Assembly: GCA_036702975.1 (NCBI GenBank)
Contig: DATNPX010000019.1
Coordinates: 20,818-84,817, forward strand
Source of the DNA: DATNPX01 sp036702975
Lineage (GTDB): Bacteria; Cyanobacteriota; Vampirovibrionia; Obscuribacterales; Obscuribacteraceae
Reading direction: 5' to 3'
DNA: 64,000 nt
Positions 16,171 to 25,130 of the stretch are shown one piece after another. Under the pieces are notes generated by a model that searched no databases, was not told the DNA's origin, and was given only the letters and a program-made list of their open reading frames with translations. Numbering within the stretch: position 1 is the first letter of the stretch; every line of letters begins with the position of its first letter. A program made the translations under genes and the position numbers.

Positions 16171-16683
16171 ATGCGATATAACAATACTCTTTTGTTGGGG
16201 CTAATTATCCCTGCTTGTATCAATCTTCCGGCTCAGGCAGACACTAGCAAGGCCGAAAGCGATCTCCTGTCCGGCATCGCGAAGGACGGAATGTTGGAAG
16301 TGAAACTGGGTAAGCTTGCCGAAGAAAAAGCAGCAGATGCCGGTGTCAAATCTTTCGCCGCTCATATGGTCAGAGACCACTCGCAAGCCAACGACAAGTT
16401 AGCCAATGCAGCCGCTAAGGATCACGTTACATTGCCCTCCGGCCTCTCCTCCGATCAGCAGCGCATGTTCGACTCGCTCGCCAAACTAAGTGGCGCCGAC
16501 TTCGATAAGAAGTATGTGGCCGAAATGGTTGCCGGGCACGATAAAGCCGTTAGTGCGATTCGAAAAGAGAAAGAAACCGGTACGGGGAACTCAAAGGCTT
16601 GGGCTATCGAAACGCTGCCTACTGTTGAGGAGCATCGTAAGGAAGCGGTTAGTCTGAGCTCAAAGGTCGGGCGCCCTATTTAG
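16171..16683 (+). CDS. Exported DUF4142 (ferritin-like helical) protein
   Basis: 170 residues from the ATG at 16171 (AAGGAA upstream); the longer frame from 16114 would hide the signal peptide. Signal peptide about 1-24 (LLLGLIIPACINLPAQA). The mature part matches DUF4142: DLLSGIAKDGMLEVKLGKLA, later FAAHMVRDHSQANDKL, FDKKYVAEMVAGHDKAV and a final LPTVEEHRKEA. This four-helix, ferritin-like fold with conserved His residues is often found among oxidative or general stress genes. Metal binding not proven. Monocistronic as far as can be seen. Confidence 0.85.
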   Translation: MRYNNTLLLGLIIPACINLPAQADTSKAESDLLSGIAKDGMLEVKLGKLAEEKAADAGVKSFAAHMVRDHSQANDKLANAAAKDHVTLPSGLSSDQQRMFDSLAKLSGADFDKKYVAEMVAGHDKAVSAIRKEKETGTGNSKAWAIETLPTVEEHRKEAVSLSSKVGRPI

Positions 16684-16821
16684 CAAGTTTATCTCGCTAG
16701 GCATAGTTGAGAGCTGTCGACTAAATTAGGCGTGTATTTTCATTTGCAGTGAAAAAATTTTGGAACTTACTGGGCATGGGGTAGGTCTTATCAACATATT
16801 GTAATAATAGGTGTCTTTGGT

Positions 16822-17040
16822 ATGAACACGATGGTCGATATAGAGCAACCCAACTCTTCGCCAAAGTGGTCTGTGAACGTTGGTGTGGAGATTTTGCCGT
16901 TTCCTGACTTCGTTACTGCGTTGACCTATGCCGATGCCTACACTCGTAGGGAAAAGCTTATTAAGTATATAGATTTGCTGGCGCACAAAATTGTTGTGAT
17001 TGAGCCTGCGGTCACTCAGATTGAACCCGTGCCAAGTTGA
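16822..17040 (+). CDS. Small hypothetical protein
   Basis: 72 residues, ATG at 16822 with a weak AGGTG upstream; an internal ATG three codons on is possible. The sequence is soluble, with PKWSVNVGVEILPFPDFVTAL and a C-terminal VVIEPAVTQIEPVPS. No recognised domain or signal peptide. Codon composition is like its neighbours. Function unknown; the call rests only on an intact frame. Confidence 0.4.
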   Translation: MNTMVDIEQPNSSPKWSVNVGVEILPFPDFVTALTYADAYTRREKLIKYIDLLAHKIVVIEPAVTQIEPVPS

Positions 17041-17241
17041 GCTGCCGCTAATTCCAGTTTGCTAGAGCGTGAGCTCTGGTTTGCCCATATGAGATATATG
17101 GGAAACGCAAGTTGGTGCCGTGATAGTCTTGTCGCCTAAATAAGACATTCATGATGGACTGATTACTGATCTCTCTGAAATTGTTTGCACTCGATATACT
17201 ACATGCGAATTGCTGAGTCGTCTCTCACTAACGGAGGTTCG

Positions 17242-17597
17242 ATGGTCTACATTCACAAAATGCTGCCATGCTCCCATTGCAATTGCATATTCATCTTTTC
17301 AGAAGGAGAGCAGGAGTTCTTCGCACAATGAAATCTGCTGAACTTACCAAAAAATGTCCTAACTGCCGTGTATTGGCCCGCATCAAAAGAGCCGGAGGCG
17401 AGGTTCAATCGTCCACGGTAGAGTGTGACGATTGTGGTGCGGTAACTATTGTGCCATTCAAGCCAAAGGGATACAAACCTGTTTATTGCACTGTCTGTTA
17501 TCGCAAGGCGAGCGCATCGAAGTGTGACGTTCTAGTAGCTTCTCTTTCAAAATGTGTCGTCGATTTCATACATCTCATAACATCGAACAATTTTTAG
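17242..17597 (+). pseudogene. Zinc-ribbon protein split into two frames with ATGA overlap
   Basis: Frame one (17242-17331, 29 codons, GGAGG upstream) reads LPCSHCNCIFIF and SEGEQEFFAQ, the start of the zf-trcl zinc-ribbon family (CxxC, then F-x-F-x-x-GEQEF). Its TGA overlaps ATGA with an ATG at 17328 that opens frame two, which carries the rest: KKCPNCR, CDDCGAVTIVPF and PVYCTVCY. In the family all this is one chain. Either a single-base indel has split it, or the halves are made separately or by a -1 frameshift. The C-terminal 30 residues after CYRKAS look out of frame as well. Probably DNA/RNA- or protein-binding; function unknown. Confidence 0.65.
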
Positions 17598-17600
17598 TGC

Positions 17601-17882
17601 CTAACCGACCCTGCGCTGAAAACTTGCTGACTTTGCTTTGCGGTCTGCTGTTTTAAGTAGGTCAAACGCTTCAATCTTAAGAGCGGCAGCCAGGCGCTTC
17701 ATCGTCGTAAGTGTGATGTTGCGCCTTCCTCGCTCGATATCGCTGATATAGGTTCGATTGACTCCGGACAAGTCAGCAAGCTCTTGTTGAGTCATGCCCA
17801 GCGACTCACGGAGATCGGAAACCGAGTCTCCAAAAGCTATTAACCAGAGGTCTTCGATATGCCGGTTGTCCTGTTTACTCAT
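17601..17882 (-). CDS. XRE-family HTH regulator
   Basis: 93 residues from the ATG at 17882; a TTG six codons earlier is less likely. Canonical Cro/C1 domain at 20-80: VSDLRESLGMTQQELADLSG, then VNRTYISDIERGRRNITL and MKRLAAALKIEAFDLL. This subtype (LRxxLGxTQxELAxLSGVxRTYISDIERGRRN) is common as stand-alone regulators and in restriction-modification controllers. No restriction gene is near, so its target is unknown. Convergent with the zinc-ribbon pseudogene, stop-to-stop gap three bases. Confidence 0.8.
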   Translation of the reverse strand: MSKQDNRHIEDLWLIAFGDSVSDLRESLGMTQQELADLSGVNRTYISDIERGRRNITLTTMKRLAAALKIEAFDLLKTADRKAKSASFQRRVG

Positions 17883-17971
17883 AAGCCTTTTTGGAACCAA
17901 ACACTATGTACATAAGCCTACATCAGCGAAAAGACTAAAATCAATAATGAATTAGATTTTTGGAGTCGTCT

Positions 17972-18980
17972 ATGCCCAAGCGCGACATCATTGTAATCGG
18001 GGCTTCCGCTGGTGGTATAGAGACGTGTCGTAATCTCTTAAGGCTCTTCCTGCGAGTTTTAAGGCCTCAATTTTTATTGTGATTCACCTGTCTGCAAGTG
18101 CGCCAAGCGTCCTTCCTCGAATACTTTCGCGCGACTCTTTACTTCCCGTAAAGAATCCTCAGAACGGTGAGATTCCTCTAGCCAGAGTAGTTTATGTGGC
18201 TCCTGCTAATCACCATATGATCCTCAAACCCAACTTTATTCAATTGGGAAGAGGTCCGAAGGAAAATGGCTGCCGTCCTTCTGTTAACGCATTGTTCCGA
18301 ACAGCGGCTTTCTCATATGGGGAACGAGTGGTAGGAGTCATCCTCAGTGGCGCTCTCAATGACGGGGCCGCTGGTTTATGAACATCAAGGGACAGGGTGG
18401 TTTAGCGACTGTGCAAAAGCCCGAGGAAGCTTTATTTCCAGGGATGCCTTTGAGCGCACTCGAATTCGTTGATGTCGACTATGTTTTAAGCGTTAATGAG
18501 ATTGCCGAGCAGTTGGTGCGCATCGTAGATGAACCTGCGCAGCCAGTCGAAAACATGTGCCAAAATTCCAAATCTCACGTCTACGAGTCTGGCGCTGCAG
18601 GCTTGAGATAAGGGATGGAAGGAAGCCCATCATCTTTTTCCTGCCCTAGTTGCGGTGGTGTTCTTTGGCAAAGTGCACTGGAAGACTTTTGCGAATATAA
18701 GTGTCATATCGGGCATTTTTTTACTACTGACGCTCTGCTCCAAGAACAGTCTGATCTTATCGACACGACATTTTGGCGGACGCTGCGCCAGCTGGATGAA
18801 AATATTGCGCTGCGAAAAAAACTTTTAAAATCTGTTAGAGCACGCCATAAAGAAGCTGATGCCCTTGCCCTTGAGCGACAACTGCAGTTTGCTGAACGGC
18901 AAGCCGAGGCAATACGCACCGCTCTACTATCCGACGTGGCTCGACTGAATGATCCGGATATGACTATTGAAAATAACTAG
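17972..18980 (+). pseudogene. CheB-type protein-glutamate methylesterase, broken in three places
   Basis: Translated pieces give one CheB methylesterase: IIVIGASAGGIE (nucleophile Ser in GASAGG) from the ATG at 17972; after a one-base loss near 18042, LPASFKASIFIVIHLSAS and later VVYVAPANHHM, then LSGALNDGAAGL; after another one-base loss at about 18376, MNIKGQGGLATVQKPEEALFPG; and after an in-frame TAA at 18609-18611, a C-terminal zinc-finger-like FSCPSCGGVLW and a coiled coil. The last part is typical of stand-alone CheB proteins fused to a CheR-like tail. Three lesions make it non-functional unless the indels are assembly errors. No other chemotaxis gene is near. Confidence 0.85.
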
Positions 18981-19515
18981 CCTGGCGAATGCAACAGAAA
19001 CTGCGCAGAGTCCGGAGCAAAAAGCGCTCGCTTTCTTCAGATGCTTTGCGAAGCCTGGTTAGTCTTTGGGTCGCTTCCTGAGAAGTCAGTTTTTGGTTGT
19101 CTAGTAAGTGCGCCAATCGCTCCGCACCGGCTACGTTGACATTCTTTTTTTGCATCGATTCGAGCTGCCATATCATACGAAGTCGTTGACTAGCGAGAGA
19201 GAGTAATTGTTGTTCGATTTTATACCGCTGCTTCTGGGTTTGCAGAGTCTGAACCACAAGCCTCTTTTCTCTGGGTGTCATTCCATACTCAAGAGATTCA
19301 GCCTGATGCATGAGCTTACCTGATTCACTTCCTAGTGCCCTTGAAAGTGAGGAGAATAGGCGTAGATCCATCTCTACATTGCCCGCTTCAAATGCCGCCA
19401 GGTGAGACGATGATACATCTACCTCATCGCTAAGTTCCTGGAGAGATATTCCCATTGAGAGACGACGTGCTCGAAGTACGTTAATCTCAGTAAGGAATGT
19501 AATGTCTATGGCCAT
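18964..19515 (-). CDS. XRE-family regulator with C-terminal coiled coil
   Basis: 183 residues. HTH at 10-70: INVLRARRLSMGISLQELSD, then VDVSSSHLAAFEAGNVEMDL and LFSSLSRALGSESGKL. Residues 75-170 are helical and charged (REKRLVVQTLQTQKQRYKIE onward), probably for oligomerisation. The 3' end overlaps the CheB pseudogene by 17 bp, tail to tail. Similar in style to the short XRE gene at 9306. Target unknown; the start has only a weak AGG upstream. Confidence 0.7.
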   Translation of the reverse strand: MAIDITFLTEINVLRARRLSMGISLQELSDEVDVSSSHLAAFEAGNVEMDLRLFSSLSRALGSESGKLMHQAESLEYGMTPREKRLVVQTLQTQKQRYKIEQQLLSLASQRLRMIWQLESMQKKNVNVAGAERLAHLLDNQKLTSQEATQRLTRLRKASEESERFLLRTLRSFCCIRQASYFQ

Positions 19516-19693
19516 TAAGCCTGGGTTTTATTACTAAAACTCACCCGAACATTTTGTCTCAGCTACTGTCGCAATTAAATCGAATTGAAACAGTTTGTCA
19601 ATTCCAGAGCCATCAAATGGAGGTCATTCTAAAGATATGTGACCATGCCAGTTTTGGTGCGAGCTGCTTCAAAAGCTTTGACCGGTTATATAT

Positions 19694-20311
19694 CTATGAA
19701 GCGAGATAGTTTTGAAGCTTTACCTGAACCTTTCGCCTGGCACGACTCAAGCGAGACTTAGTGGTTCCCAATTCTAAACCGATGGTAGCTGCTATCTCTC
19801 CATATGGGCGTCCTTCGAATTCCCGCATGATAAGTATGTTTTTGAAATCGTTTGGCAGATCTTCAATGATATTGATGATTTTTTTCATCAGCTCTCGTCT
19901 GTGAGTAATCTCATCCGGCAGCTGCCGAGTATCGGGAAGTTGGGATAATCTCGAATATCCCTCATCTTCATCGATGGGCTCATCGAGAGAGAAGTATTTC
20001 GTTTTCGTGCGGTAATCGAGTTCGTCAAAAAAAAGATGCTTTATCAGTTGGTTAAGCCATCGATGAAACGCATGTGGGTTTCGTAGCGTCGTGATTGACC
20101 GCCAAATTCGGATTGTGATCTCTTGGGTCATGTCACTGTGATCCTTCCAGTCTGGCGCTAACTTAAAGAGTGCGGCTGAGATATTTTTCCTGTTGCGTTC
20201 GAGCAAGACCTCAAATGCTAGATGATTATTTTGTTGACATGCGACAACCAAGTCAAAGTCAGACATTTTTTCGAGTTGTTTTCGAGTATTTAGAGCGACG
20301 CGGGTATGCAA
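19694..20311 (-). CDS. ECF-type RNA polymerase sigma factor, copy 1
   Basis: About 205 residues if the TTG at 20311 is used; GGAGG lies 11 bases upstream and the position mirrors that of the divergent paralogue. A longer frame to 20512 exists but runs through the shared promoter element. Region 2: LVVACQQNNHLAFEVLLERN and later DMTQEITIRIWRSITTLRNP; region 4: EDLPNDFKNILIMREFEGRP followed by YGEIAATIGLELGTTKSRLS. No anti-sigma gene adjoins. Closely related along its length to the sigma factor at 20798. Likely autoregulated through the 19-bp element at 20362-20380. Confidence 0.85.
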   Translation of the reverse strand: MHTRVALNTRKQLEKMSDFDLVVACQQNNHLAFEVLLERNRKNISAALFKLAPDWKDHSDMTQEITIRIWRSITTLRNPHAFHRWLNQLIKHLFFDELDYRTKTKYFSLDEPIDEDEGYSRLSQLPDTRQLPDEITHRRELMKKIINIIEDLPNDFKNILIMREFEGRPYGEIAATIGLELGTTKSRLSRARRKVQVKLQNYLAS

Positions 20312-20361
20312 GGTAGTTCCAACCTCCGGAGCTGCAACAGCGCATTTGAGAATATCTGAGA

Positions 20362-20380
20362 ATGTATGAATTATCCGACA
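20362..20380 (-). promoter_or_regulatory. 19-bp element upstream of ECF sigma copy 1
   Basis: On the minus strand this reads TGTCGGATAATTCATACAT, identical to 20732-20750 on the plus strand. It ends 50 bases before the proposed start of copy 1, against 47 bases for copy 2. Placement and identity point to a shared promoter or operator recognised by these sigma factors or their regulator. Confidence 0.6.
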
Positions 20381-20731
20381 GCAAGATATGGATGCATAGA
20401 TGGGTAACCCCCAGGCAGAACCGCTAATGATAAGAGCCTGAACTGGCGGTACCTGCCTTAATGGGAAGGAAAAGGTGCCGCTATTGATTGCCATATATTG
20501 TTTCGATTGCAATTTCGGTGGCGATGTGCATCATCAGTCAAATTTTGTTTCAGTTCTTACGTAATATTCTTGGCACAGCGCCTGACATGAGGTCAGTCAA
20601 GTAAATATGCCTGCCAGTGCTTCAGATGTGGGTCAGGACGGACTTTTCTTTAGACCGACTCTGCAAGCCTTTGCGCATTATGAAACCGAATATCTTGCTG
20701 TGGCTATCCTTACTGTATCGTAAGAGCAGCT

Positions 20732-20750
20732 TGTCGGATAATTCATACAT
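20732..20750 (+). promoter_or_regulatory. 19-bp element upstream of ECF sigma copy 2
   Basis: TGTCGGATAATTCATACAT, identical to the inverted copy in front of the divergent paralogue. The 350 bp between the two copies are not otherwise alike and hold no gene, so the identity is restricted to the element. CTTAC/GTAAG flanks (20709-20723) form a small palindrome just upstream. Confidence 0.6.
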
Positions 20751-20797
20751 AAGAAGCAGTCAACGCTAAGTTGAAGTTTTCATCGGAGGCACACCCC

Positions 20798-21424
20798 ATG
20801 CCCAGTAATTCCCCCAGGCAATCCATGCTCTCGATTCGAAGCCATTTTGAAAAGATGACTGAAGTAGAGCTAGTCAAAGCCTGTCAAGAAAATAATTCAT
20901 TTGCGTTTGAAGAGCTAGTCCGACGAAATCAGAAGATAATCTCTGCTGTATTGTTCAAGGTGGCTCCTGATTTCAATGACCGCAGCGATTTAGTACAGGA
21001 GACTCTCATTCGCATATGGCGCTCGCTGCCCTCCCTGCGCAATCCATATGCGTTTCGCCGCTGGCTCAATCAACTGGTTAAGAATCTGTTCTATGATGAA
21101 CTCCGCAACCGCGCAAAAAATAGACAGTGCTCTCTGGATGAACCGATTTACGAAGACGGGACCTCTCGCCTGAATGAATTAGCAGACAGCGAGGGTATTC
21201 CAGACGAACTCAGCCAGAGAAGAGAATTGATGCAGCACATTGTTCGTGCGGTAAATGAATTGCCACAAGATTTTAAAAATGCATTGGTTCTTAGAGAGTT
21301 TGAAGGTAGAGCTTACGAGGAGATTGCGGCTATAACCAAGTCTGAGCTCGGCACAATTAAATCGCGTATATCTCGTGCTCGTCAAAGAGTGCAGCGCAAA
21401 CTGAAGGGCTATTTAGCATCATAG
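20798..21424 (+). CDS. ECF-type RNA polymerase sigma factor, copy 2
   Basis: 208 residues from the ATG at 20798, eight bases after GGAGG. Region 2: MTEVELVKACQENNSFAFEE, then DRSDLVQETLIRIWRSLPSL; region 4: VNELPQDFKNALVLREFEGR and YEEIAAITKSELGTIKSRIS. Residues correspond one for one with copy 1, including the final GYLAS/NYLAS. A short linker joins regions 2 and 4, with no extra C-terminal domain. No anti-sigma factor adjoins, so control may be transcriptional. Probable target set includes the shared 19-bp element. Confidence 0.9.
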   Translation: MPSNSPRQSMLSIRSHFEKMTEVELVKACQENNSFAFEELVRRNQKIISAVLFKVAPDFNDRSDLVQETLIRIWRSLPSLRNPYAFRRWLNQLVKNLFYDELRNRAKNRQCSLDEPIYEDGTSRLNELADSEGIPDELSQRRELMQHIVRAVNELPQDFKNALVLREFEGRAYEEIAAITKSELGTIKSRISRARQRVQRKLKGYLAS

Positions 21425-21531
21425 TGAAAATTCATAGCCCGCATGTTGAACAAAACCATCAGGATGGAACCGCGAGGTATCGAAGCCGTCAAATTCCTAG
21501 ACATCACTAACCTATACGGTTGGACCGGGAA

Positions 21532-22560
21532 ATGATTTTTGCGTTTATTGTTCTGATAACCGTTCTATCAATCGTTTTTACCTGGTCGAATGGTTTTCAG
21601 CACGCCAGCGCGGTGGCTGCAACCGCATTGGGCAGTCACAGCATGACGAGGCCAAAGGCGGTCCTGCTGATTTTTCTGTTCGAGATAGCCGGTGCCATGT
21701 TTGGTGGATCTGCGGTAGCAGATGTGGTGCGTTCATTGTCGAAATGGCCAGAGGAACCTTCGCTGTTACCGATATTGTCTTCGGCGCTGGTGGCCGCTAT
21801 CTTGTGGAACTTTATCGCGCGTAAAGTGAAGATGCCTGCCAGCTCAACGCATGCTTTGCTCGGCGGCATGATTGGTGCTCTCATGGCTGCGGCTAATGGT
21901 TTGAGATGTGTTGAACTTGGTTCGCTCGATCTTTTGCATCCGACGGGCGTTTTAGGGGCAGTAGTGAGTCTGTTTCTATCGCCTTTGTTAGGTTTTGCGG
22001 TTGCTTACATTCTATACAATTTGTCCATACTGCTTTCTTTGCAAGCTGATAACGGTATCAATCGTGCTTTTAAAGAACTTCAGTTCTGCACTACGGCGAT
22101 GCTGGCGTTTGGCGACGGACAGAATGATACTCAGAAAACAATGGGACTGATGGTGCTTGCCCTGGATGCATCTGGTTACTCTGTTGGCAGTGATATCCCG
22201 CTCTGGGTGCGTGCAATGATTGCAGTGGCAATGGGAACTGGGGCATTCTTCATATCTCCTGGTGTGGTGACTGAATTGGCGCGGCACGTTTATAAACTGA
22301 GTAAACTCCATGCTTTCGTTGCAGAAACTTCGGGGGCGGCCGTGTTAATCCTTAACTCTCTAATCGGTGGTCCGGTCTCTTCGTCTCAAGTCATTGCTGC
22401 TTCCATCGTTGGTGGTGCCGTGCCTCAAAGACTGAGAGGTGTTCATTGGCAAGTGGTTCGAAATATATTGCTGTCATGGTTGGTTACCATTCCTACAGTC
22501 GGTTTATTAGCTGCCATCATATACGGAGGCATCTTTCGTTGGTTTGGCAGTCCCAGTTGA
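21532..22560 (+). CDS. pit: PiT-family inorganic phosphate permease
   Basis: 342 residues, about ten membrane helices. The second PiT signature is good: FGDGQNDTQKTMG with the Asn-Asp pair, and the late PVSSSQVIAASIVGGA matches the second repeat. In the first repeat the usual GxxDxxNA becomes NGFQHASAVAAT, with His in the Asp position, a notable change at a transport residue. Imports phosphate (or metal-phosphate) using an ion gradient. ATG at 21532 preferred to the TTG at 21520. Converges on a DUF47/PhoU-like gene, its usual partner, although the two are on opposite strands. Confidence 0.88.
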   Translation: MIFAFIVLITVLSIVFTWSNGFQHASAVAATALGSHSMTRPKAVLLIFLFEIAGAMFGGSAVADVVRSLSKWPEEPSLLPILSSALVAAILWNFIARKVKMPASSTHALLGGMIGALMAAANGLRCVELGSLDLLHPTGVLGAVVSLFLSPLLGFAVAYILYNLSILLSLQADNGINRAFKELQFCTTAMLAFGDGQNDTQKTMGLMVLALDASGYSVGSDIPLWVRAMIAVAMGTGAFFISPGVVTELARHVYKLSKLHAFVAETSGAAVLILNSLIGGPVSSSQVIAASIVGGAVPQRLRGVHWQVVRNILLSWLVTIPTVGLLAAIIYGGIFRWFGSPS

Positions 22561-22574
22561 GCAAACTGCCAATA

Positions 22575-23210
22575 CTAAGCGATTTTAATTGCCAGATGCA
22601 GAAGTTTTTCGCCTACTTTGGAGGTGCGAAAAGCGATGGTGGCCATGCTCTCGTATAGTTGCTTCTTGCGAATCAGTTTTTTGATGTCCGATTCTTCGTA
22701 TGCGGCCTTCATTGCTGGACGCAAGACCTTCGCGAATTCCGTCTGAGTTTTTCTTACCTGATTCGCTAATGGTTCTGCTGCGCCTACATCGCTTTGGAGT
22801 GTTTCTATAGTTTTGGCAAGATCATGCACCGATAGTGCCAGAACCTCCGACATCTTGATCAAAAAGTCATCAGACTCGTTCGCATCAAAATACTCCATGT
22901 CCTTAACGAGGAGTTTGGTGCAGGTCAAGATGAGGTCCATTCTTTCTACGAGGTCGTAAATCTCTTCACGATCGAATGGTGTGACGAATGTGTCACGAAG
23001 AGCGTCTTCAATTTGTTTTTTTATATCATCGGCAGCGTGCTCACACTGGTGCACGGTTTCGCATGCATCGTGAGTATCTTTTCGCAACCACTGGTTGAAT
23101 CCGACAAAGGCTTGGTGCACAAGCGTCGCATGCTGCACGAGCAACTGGAAAAAGTCGTGCTTCTGGTTTACGAATTTAAGCCAATGAGGCGTGTGGATTG
23201 TTTTGGGCAT
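22575..23210 (-). CDS. DUF47 (PhoU-like) phosphate transport accessory protein
   Basis: 211 residues of the DUF47 family: all-helical, PhoU-like, with HQCEHAADDIKKQIEDALRD and FVTPFDREEIYDLVERMDLI, the metal-binding E/DxxxD motifs typical of the group. DUF47 proteins are encoded next to PiT permeases and are thought to regulate them. Here it lies 14 bp from the PiT stop codon but on the opposite strand, so the pair is linked by position, not by a shared transcript. Cytoplasmic. Confidence 0.9.
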   Translation of the reverse strand: MPKTIHTPHWLKFVNQKHDFFQLLVQHATLVHQAFVGFNQWLRKDTHDACETVHQCEHAADDIKKQIEDALRDTFVTPFDREEIYDLVERMDLILTCTKLLVKDMEYFDANESDDFLIKMSEVLALSVHDLAKTIETLQSDVGAAEPLANQVRKTQTEFAKVLRPAMKAAYEESDIKKLIRKKQLYESMATIAFRTSKVGEKLLHLAIKIA

Positions 23211-23369
23211 GACGCAACTGTAGATAAGCGATCTGTCTCGAGTGAGTTGGTATGATCAACTCCATATTGTATGCCAATGCACATGACGCACCAAAATTAC
23301 TAGGGTTCCAGTCTCATCGCCTGAATCGATCGTGTCGGCATAATCTCGAACGAATCCGCCTCAGTCCTC

Positions 23370-23397
23370 TCAATGCTCAATGCTCAATGCTCAACGC
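23370..23397. repeat. Short tandem repeat, TCAATGC x4
   Basis: Three exact TCAATGC units and a TCAACGC variant in tandem, overlapping the 3' end of the DUF2188 gene. Probably slippage-prone; a change in copy number would alter the last residues of that protein. Confidence 0.6.
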
Positions 23398-23651
23398 TGA
23401 TTGTCTATTCCAGCTCGGTTCGAACTCGGCAACTGGACAGGTTCAACAGCGTCGTAACGTTTCCATTCTGACAAACTAAAGCGCGAATAGATCTTGATCG
23501 AATGTTTCGAGGATAAGGCGCGACGGTGTGCGTATTCAATTGCTTCTTTTCTCGACACATAGCAACCAATCAACTGTCCGCCTTTTAGTACATGCCAGCG
23601 CCCATCGCCATGCTTTACTTCGATTAGATTAATGCCGTCACTCTTTCGCAT
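23391..23651 (-). CDS. DUF2188-like small protein
   Basis: 86 residues. The first 60 follow the DUF2188 pattern: HGDGRWHVLKGGQLIGCYVS, then RKEAIEYAHRRAL, that is a W-x-V strand, a short gap and an AIEYA helix, as in small proteins that handle environmental or osmotic stress genes. AGAGGT precedes the ATG. The C-terminal 20 residues are beyond the usual domain and end in the tandem-repeat region. Function of the family is unknown. Confidence 0.65.
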   Translation of the reverse strand: MRKSDGINLIEVKHGDGRWHVLKGGQLIGCYVSRKEAIEYAHRRALSSKHSIKIYSRFSLSEWKRYDAVEPVQLPSSNRAGIDNQR

Positions 23652-24064
23652 GCAGTACCTCTCCGGTTTGCACCAGGTAAATCTCTGTCATACACGAAAT
23701 TCCATACCTCATATTCTTAATGCTCACACTTGGAGAATTTTTGTCGCCAGAGCTCTTTGCTGGACGTAGCAGCGCAATGAAGTGAACCGCGATTATTGTT
23801 TTTATGAAGCATTATTACTGCGGAGTGTGTTTGACTAAAATGTCGACTATGTCTTACTGAATTAAAGATAGCCTTGGATATTTTGATTCTGGAAGTTGTT
23901 GGAATCGTGGATTATAGTTGAGGTTTGCATCATTTATTATTTGGTTGACGGGAACTTTTGTGTCCAAAAATGTTGACAGTTATATTGTAACTCTATGAAA
24001 GCAGCTGGTGGCGCGGAGAAATTCGTCCCAGTTGTCATTTTTAGCCCCGCCTAGAGTATCCGTT
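23652..24064. other. Intergenic region, 413 bp, with a possible promoter
   Basis: AT-rich and without a convincing frame. TTGACA at 23973-23978 with TATGAA at 23994-23999 (15-bp gap) is a plausible promoter for the downstream glycosyltransferase remnant. Nothing else is recognised. Confidence 0.35.
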
Positions 24065-25130
24065 ATGAAGATCGCCCAAGTTGCTCCTCTTTACGTAAGT
24101 GTCCCCCCTGCAGACTATGGTGGCACAGAGCGTGTTATTGGTTGGCTCATTGATGAGCTGGCTCAGCGTGGTCACAGTTTGACATTATTTTCTACAGCAG
24201 ATTCCAGAACATCGGCCGAACTTCAGGCCGTTTGCAAGCAGCCGCTAGGAATTGGGCGAACCAGACTCTCTGAACTGGCGCACCTCATGGAAGTGCAAGA
24301 GGTAAGCCGCCTTTCTCATAATTTCGATGTCATTCATTCACACGTGGAGCACTGGCTTTATCCTCTTGTCGGAAAGGCAAAGGTACCAATTGTGTCTACC
24401 TGTCACGGTCCGATGGGAAGACCATTAATGCACGAAGTTCATCGCCAATTCCCTAACGCACCTCTTGTATCCATCTCGTTTTCGCAAAGAACTCCTCTTC
24501 CAGAGGCGAACTGGGTTGCAAACGTATATCATGGAATGCCGCGTGATCTTTTTTTCCCGAGTTTTAAAAAGGGCCAATATTTAGTTTTTCTGGGACGCCT
24601 TAGCCCTACCAAGGGAGTAGTGGAAGCTATCGAGATAGCTAGAAGATCTTCTACCAACCTAAAAATCGCCGGGAACATACAGGCAGTAGATCAAGACTAT
24701 TTTCGGCATGAAATAAAAACCGCGGCTCGGCAATGGTGTTGAATATGTCGGTGAGGTAAACGATGCACAGAAGAACGAGCTGCTCGCGAGTGCAATTGCA
24801 TTGCTTTTTCCAATTCTTTCGCCTGAAGCATTCGGCCTCGTGTTAATTGAATCACTTGCTTGTGGTACGCCAGTGATCGGGTTTGATAAATATTCCGTGC
24901 CGGAGATCATTTGTGAAGGAACAAGTGGCTTCCTTTGCTCTTCCGTCGAGGTTGCAGCGAAAAAAGTAGAAAAAATAGACTCAATAAGCCGTCAATTGTG
25001 CCGAAAAGTCTTTGAAGAACGCTTTTCTGTGGAGCGCATGGCGACTGACTATTTGGAACTTTTCGAAAGCATTGTATTGTGTCGAAGACAGTCAGTCAAT
25101 ACTGAGGAGCGAGTGCATGAAACAATATGA
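24065..25130 (+). pseudogene. Family-4 glycosyltransferase broken by one frameshift
   Basis: The first frame (from the ATG at 24065) reads MKIAQVAPLY, PPADYGGTERVI, the GT4 N-terminal domain, through VFLGRLSPTKGV, and stops at about 24742. The frame then resumes one base away: LGNGVEYVGEV and SPEAFGLVLIESLACGTPV, with the family EX7E-type motif (EAFGLVLIE), running to 25130. The lesion is a single-base indel near 24730. Whole length about 355 residues, normal for GT4. Would transfer a sugar from a nucleotide donor. Its end overlaps the PIG-L gene by 14 bp, so the two formed an operon. Decay or assembly error cannot be separated here. Confidence 0.85.
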
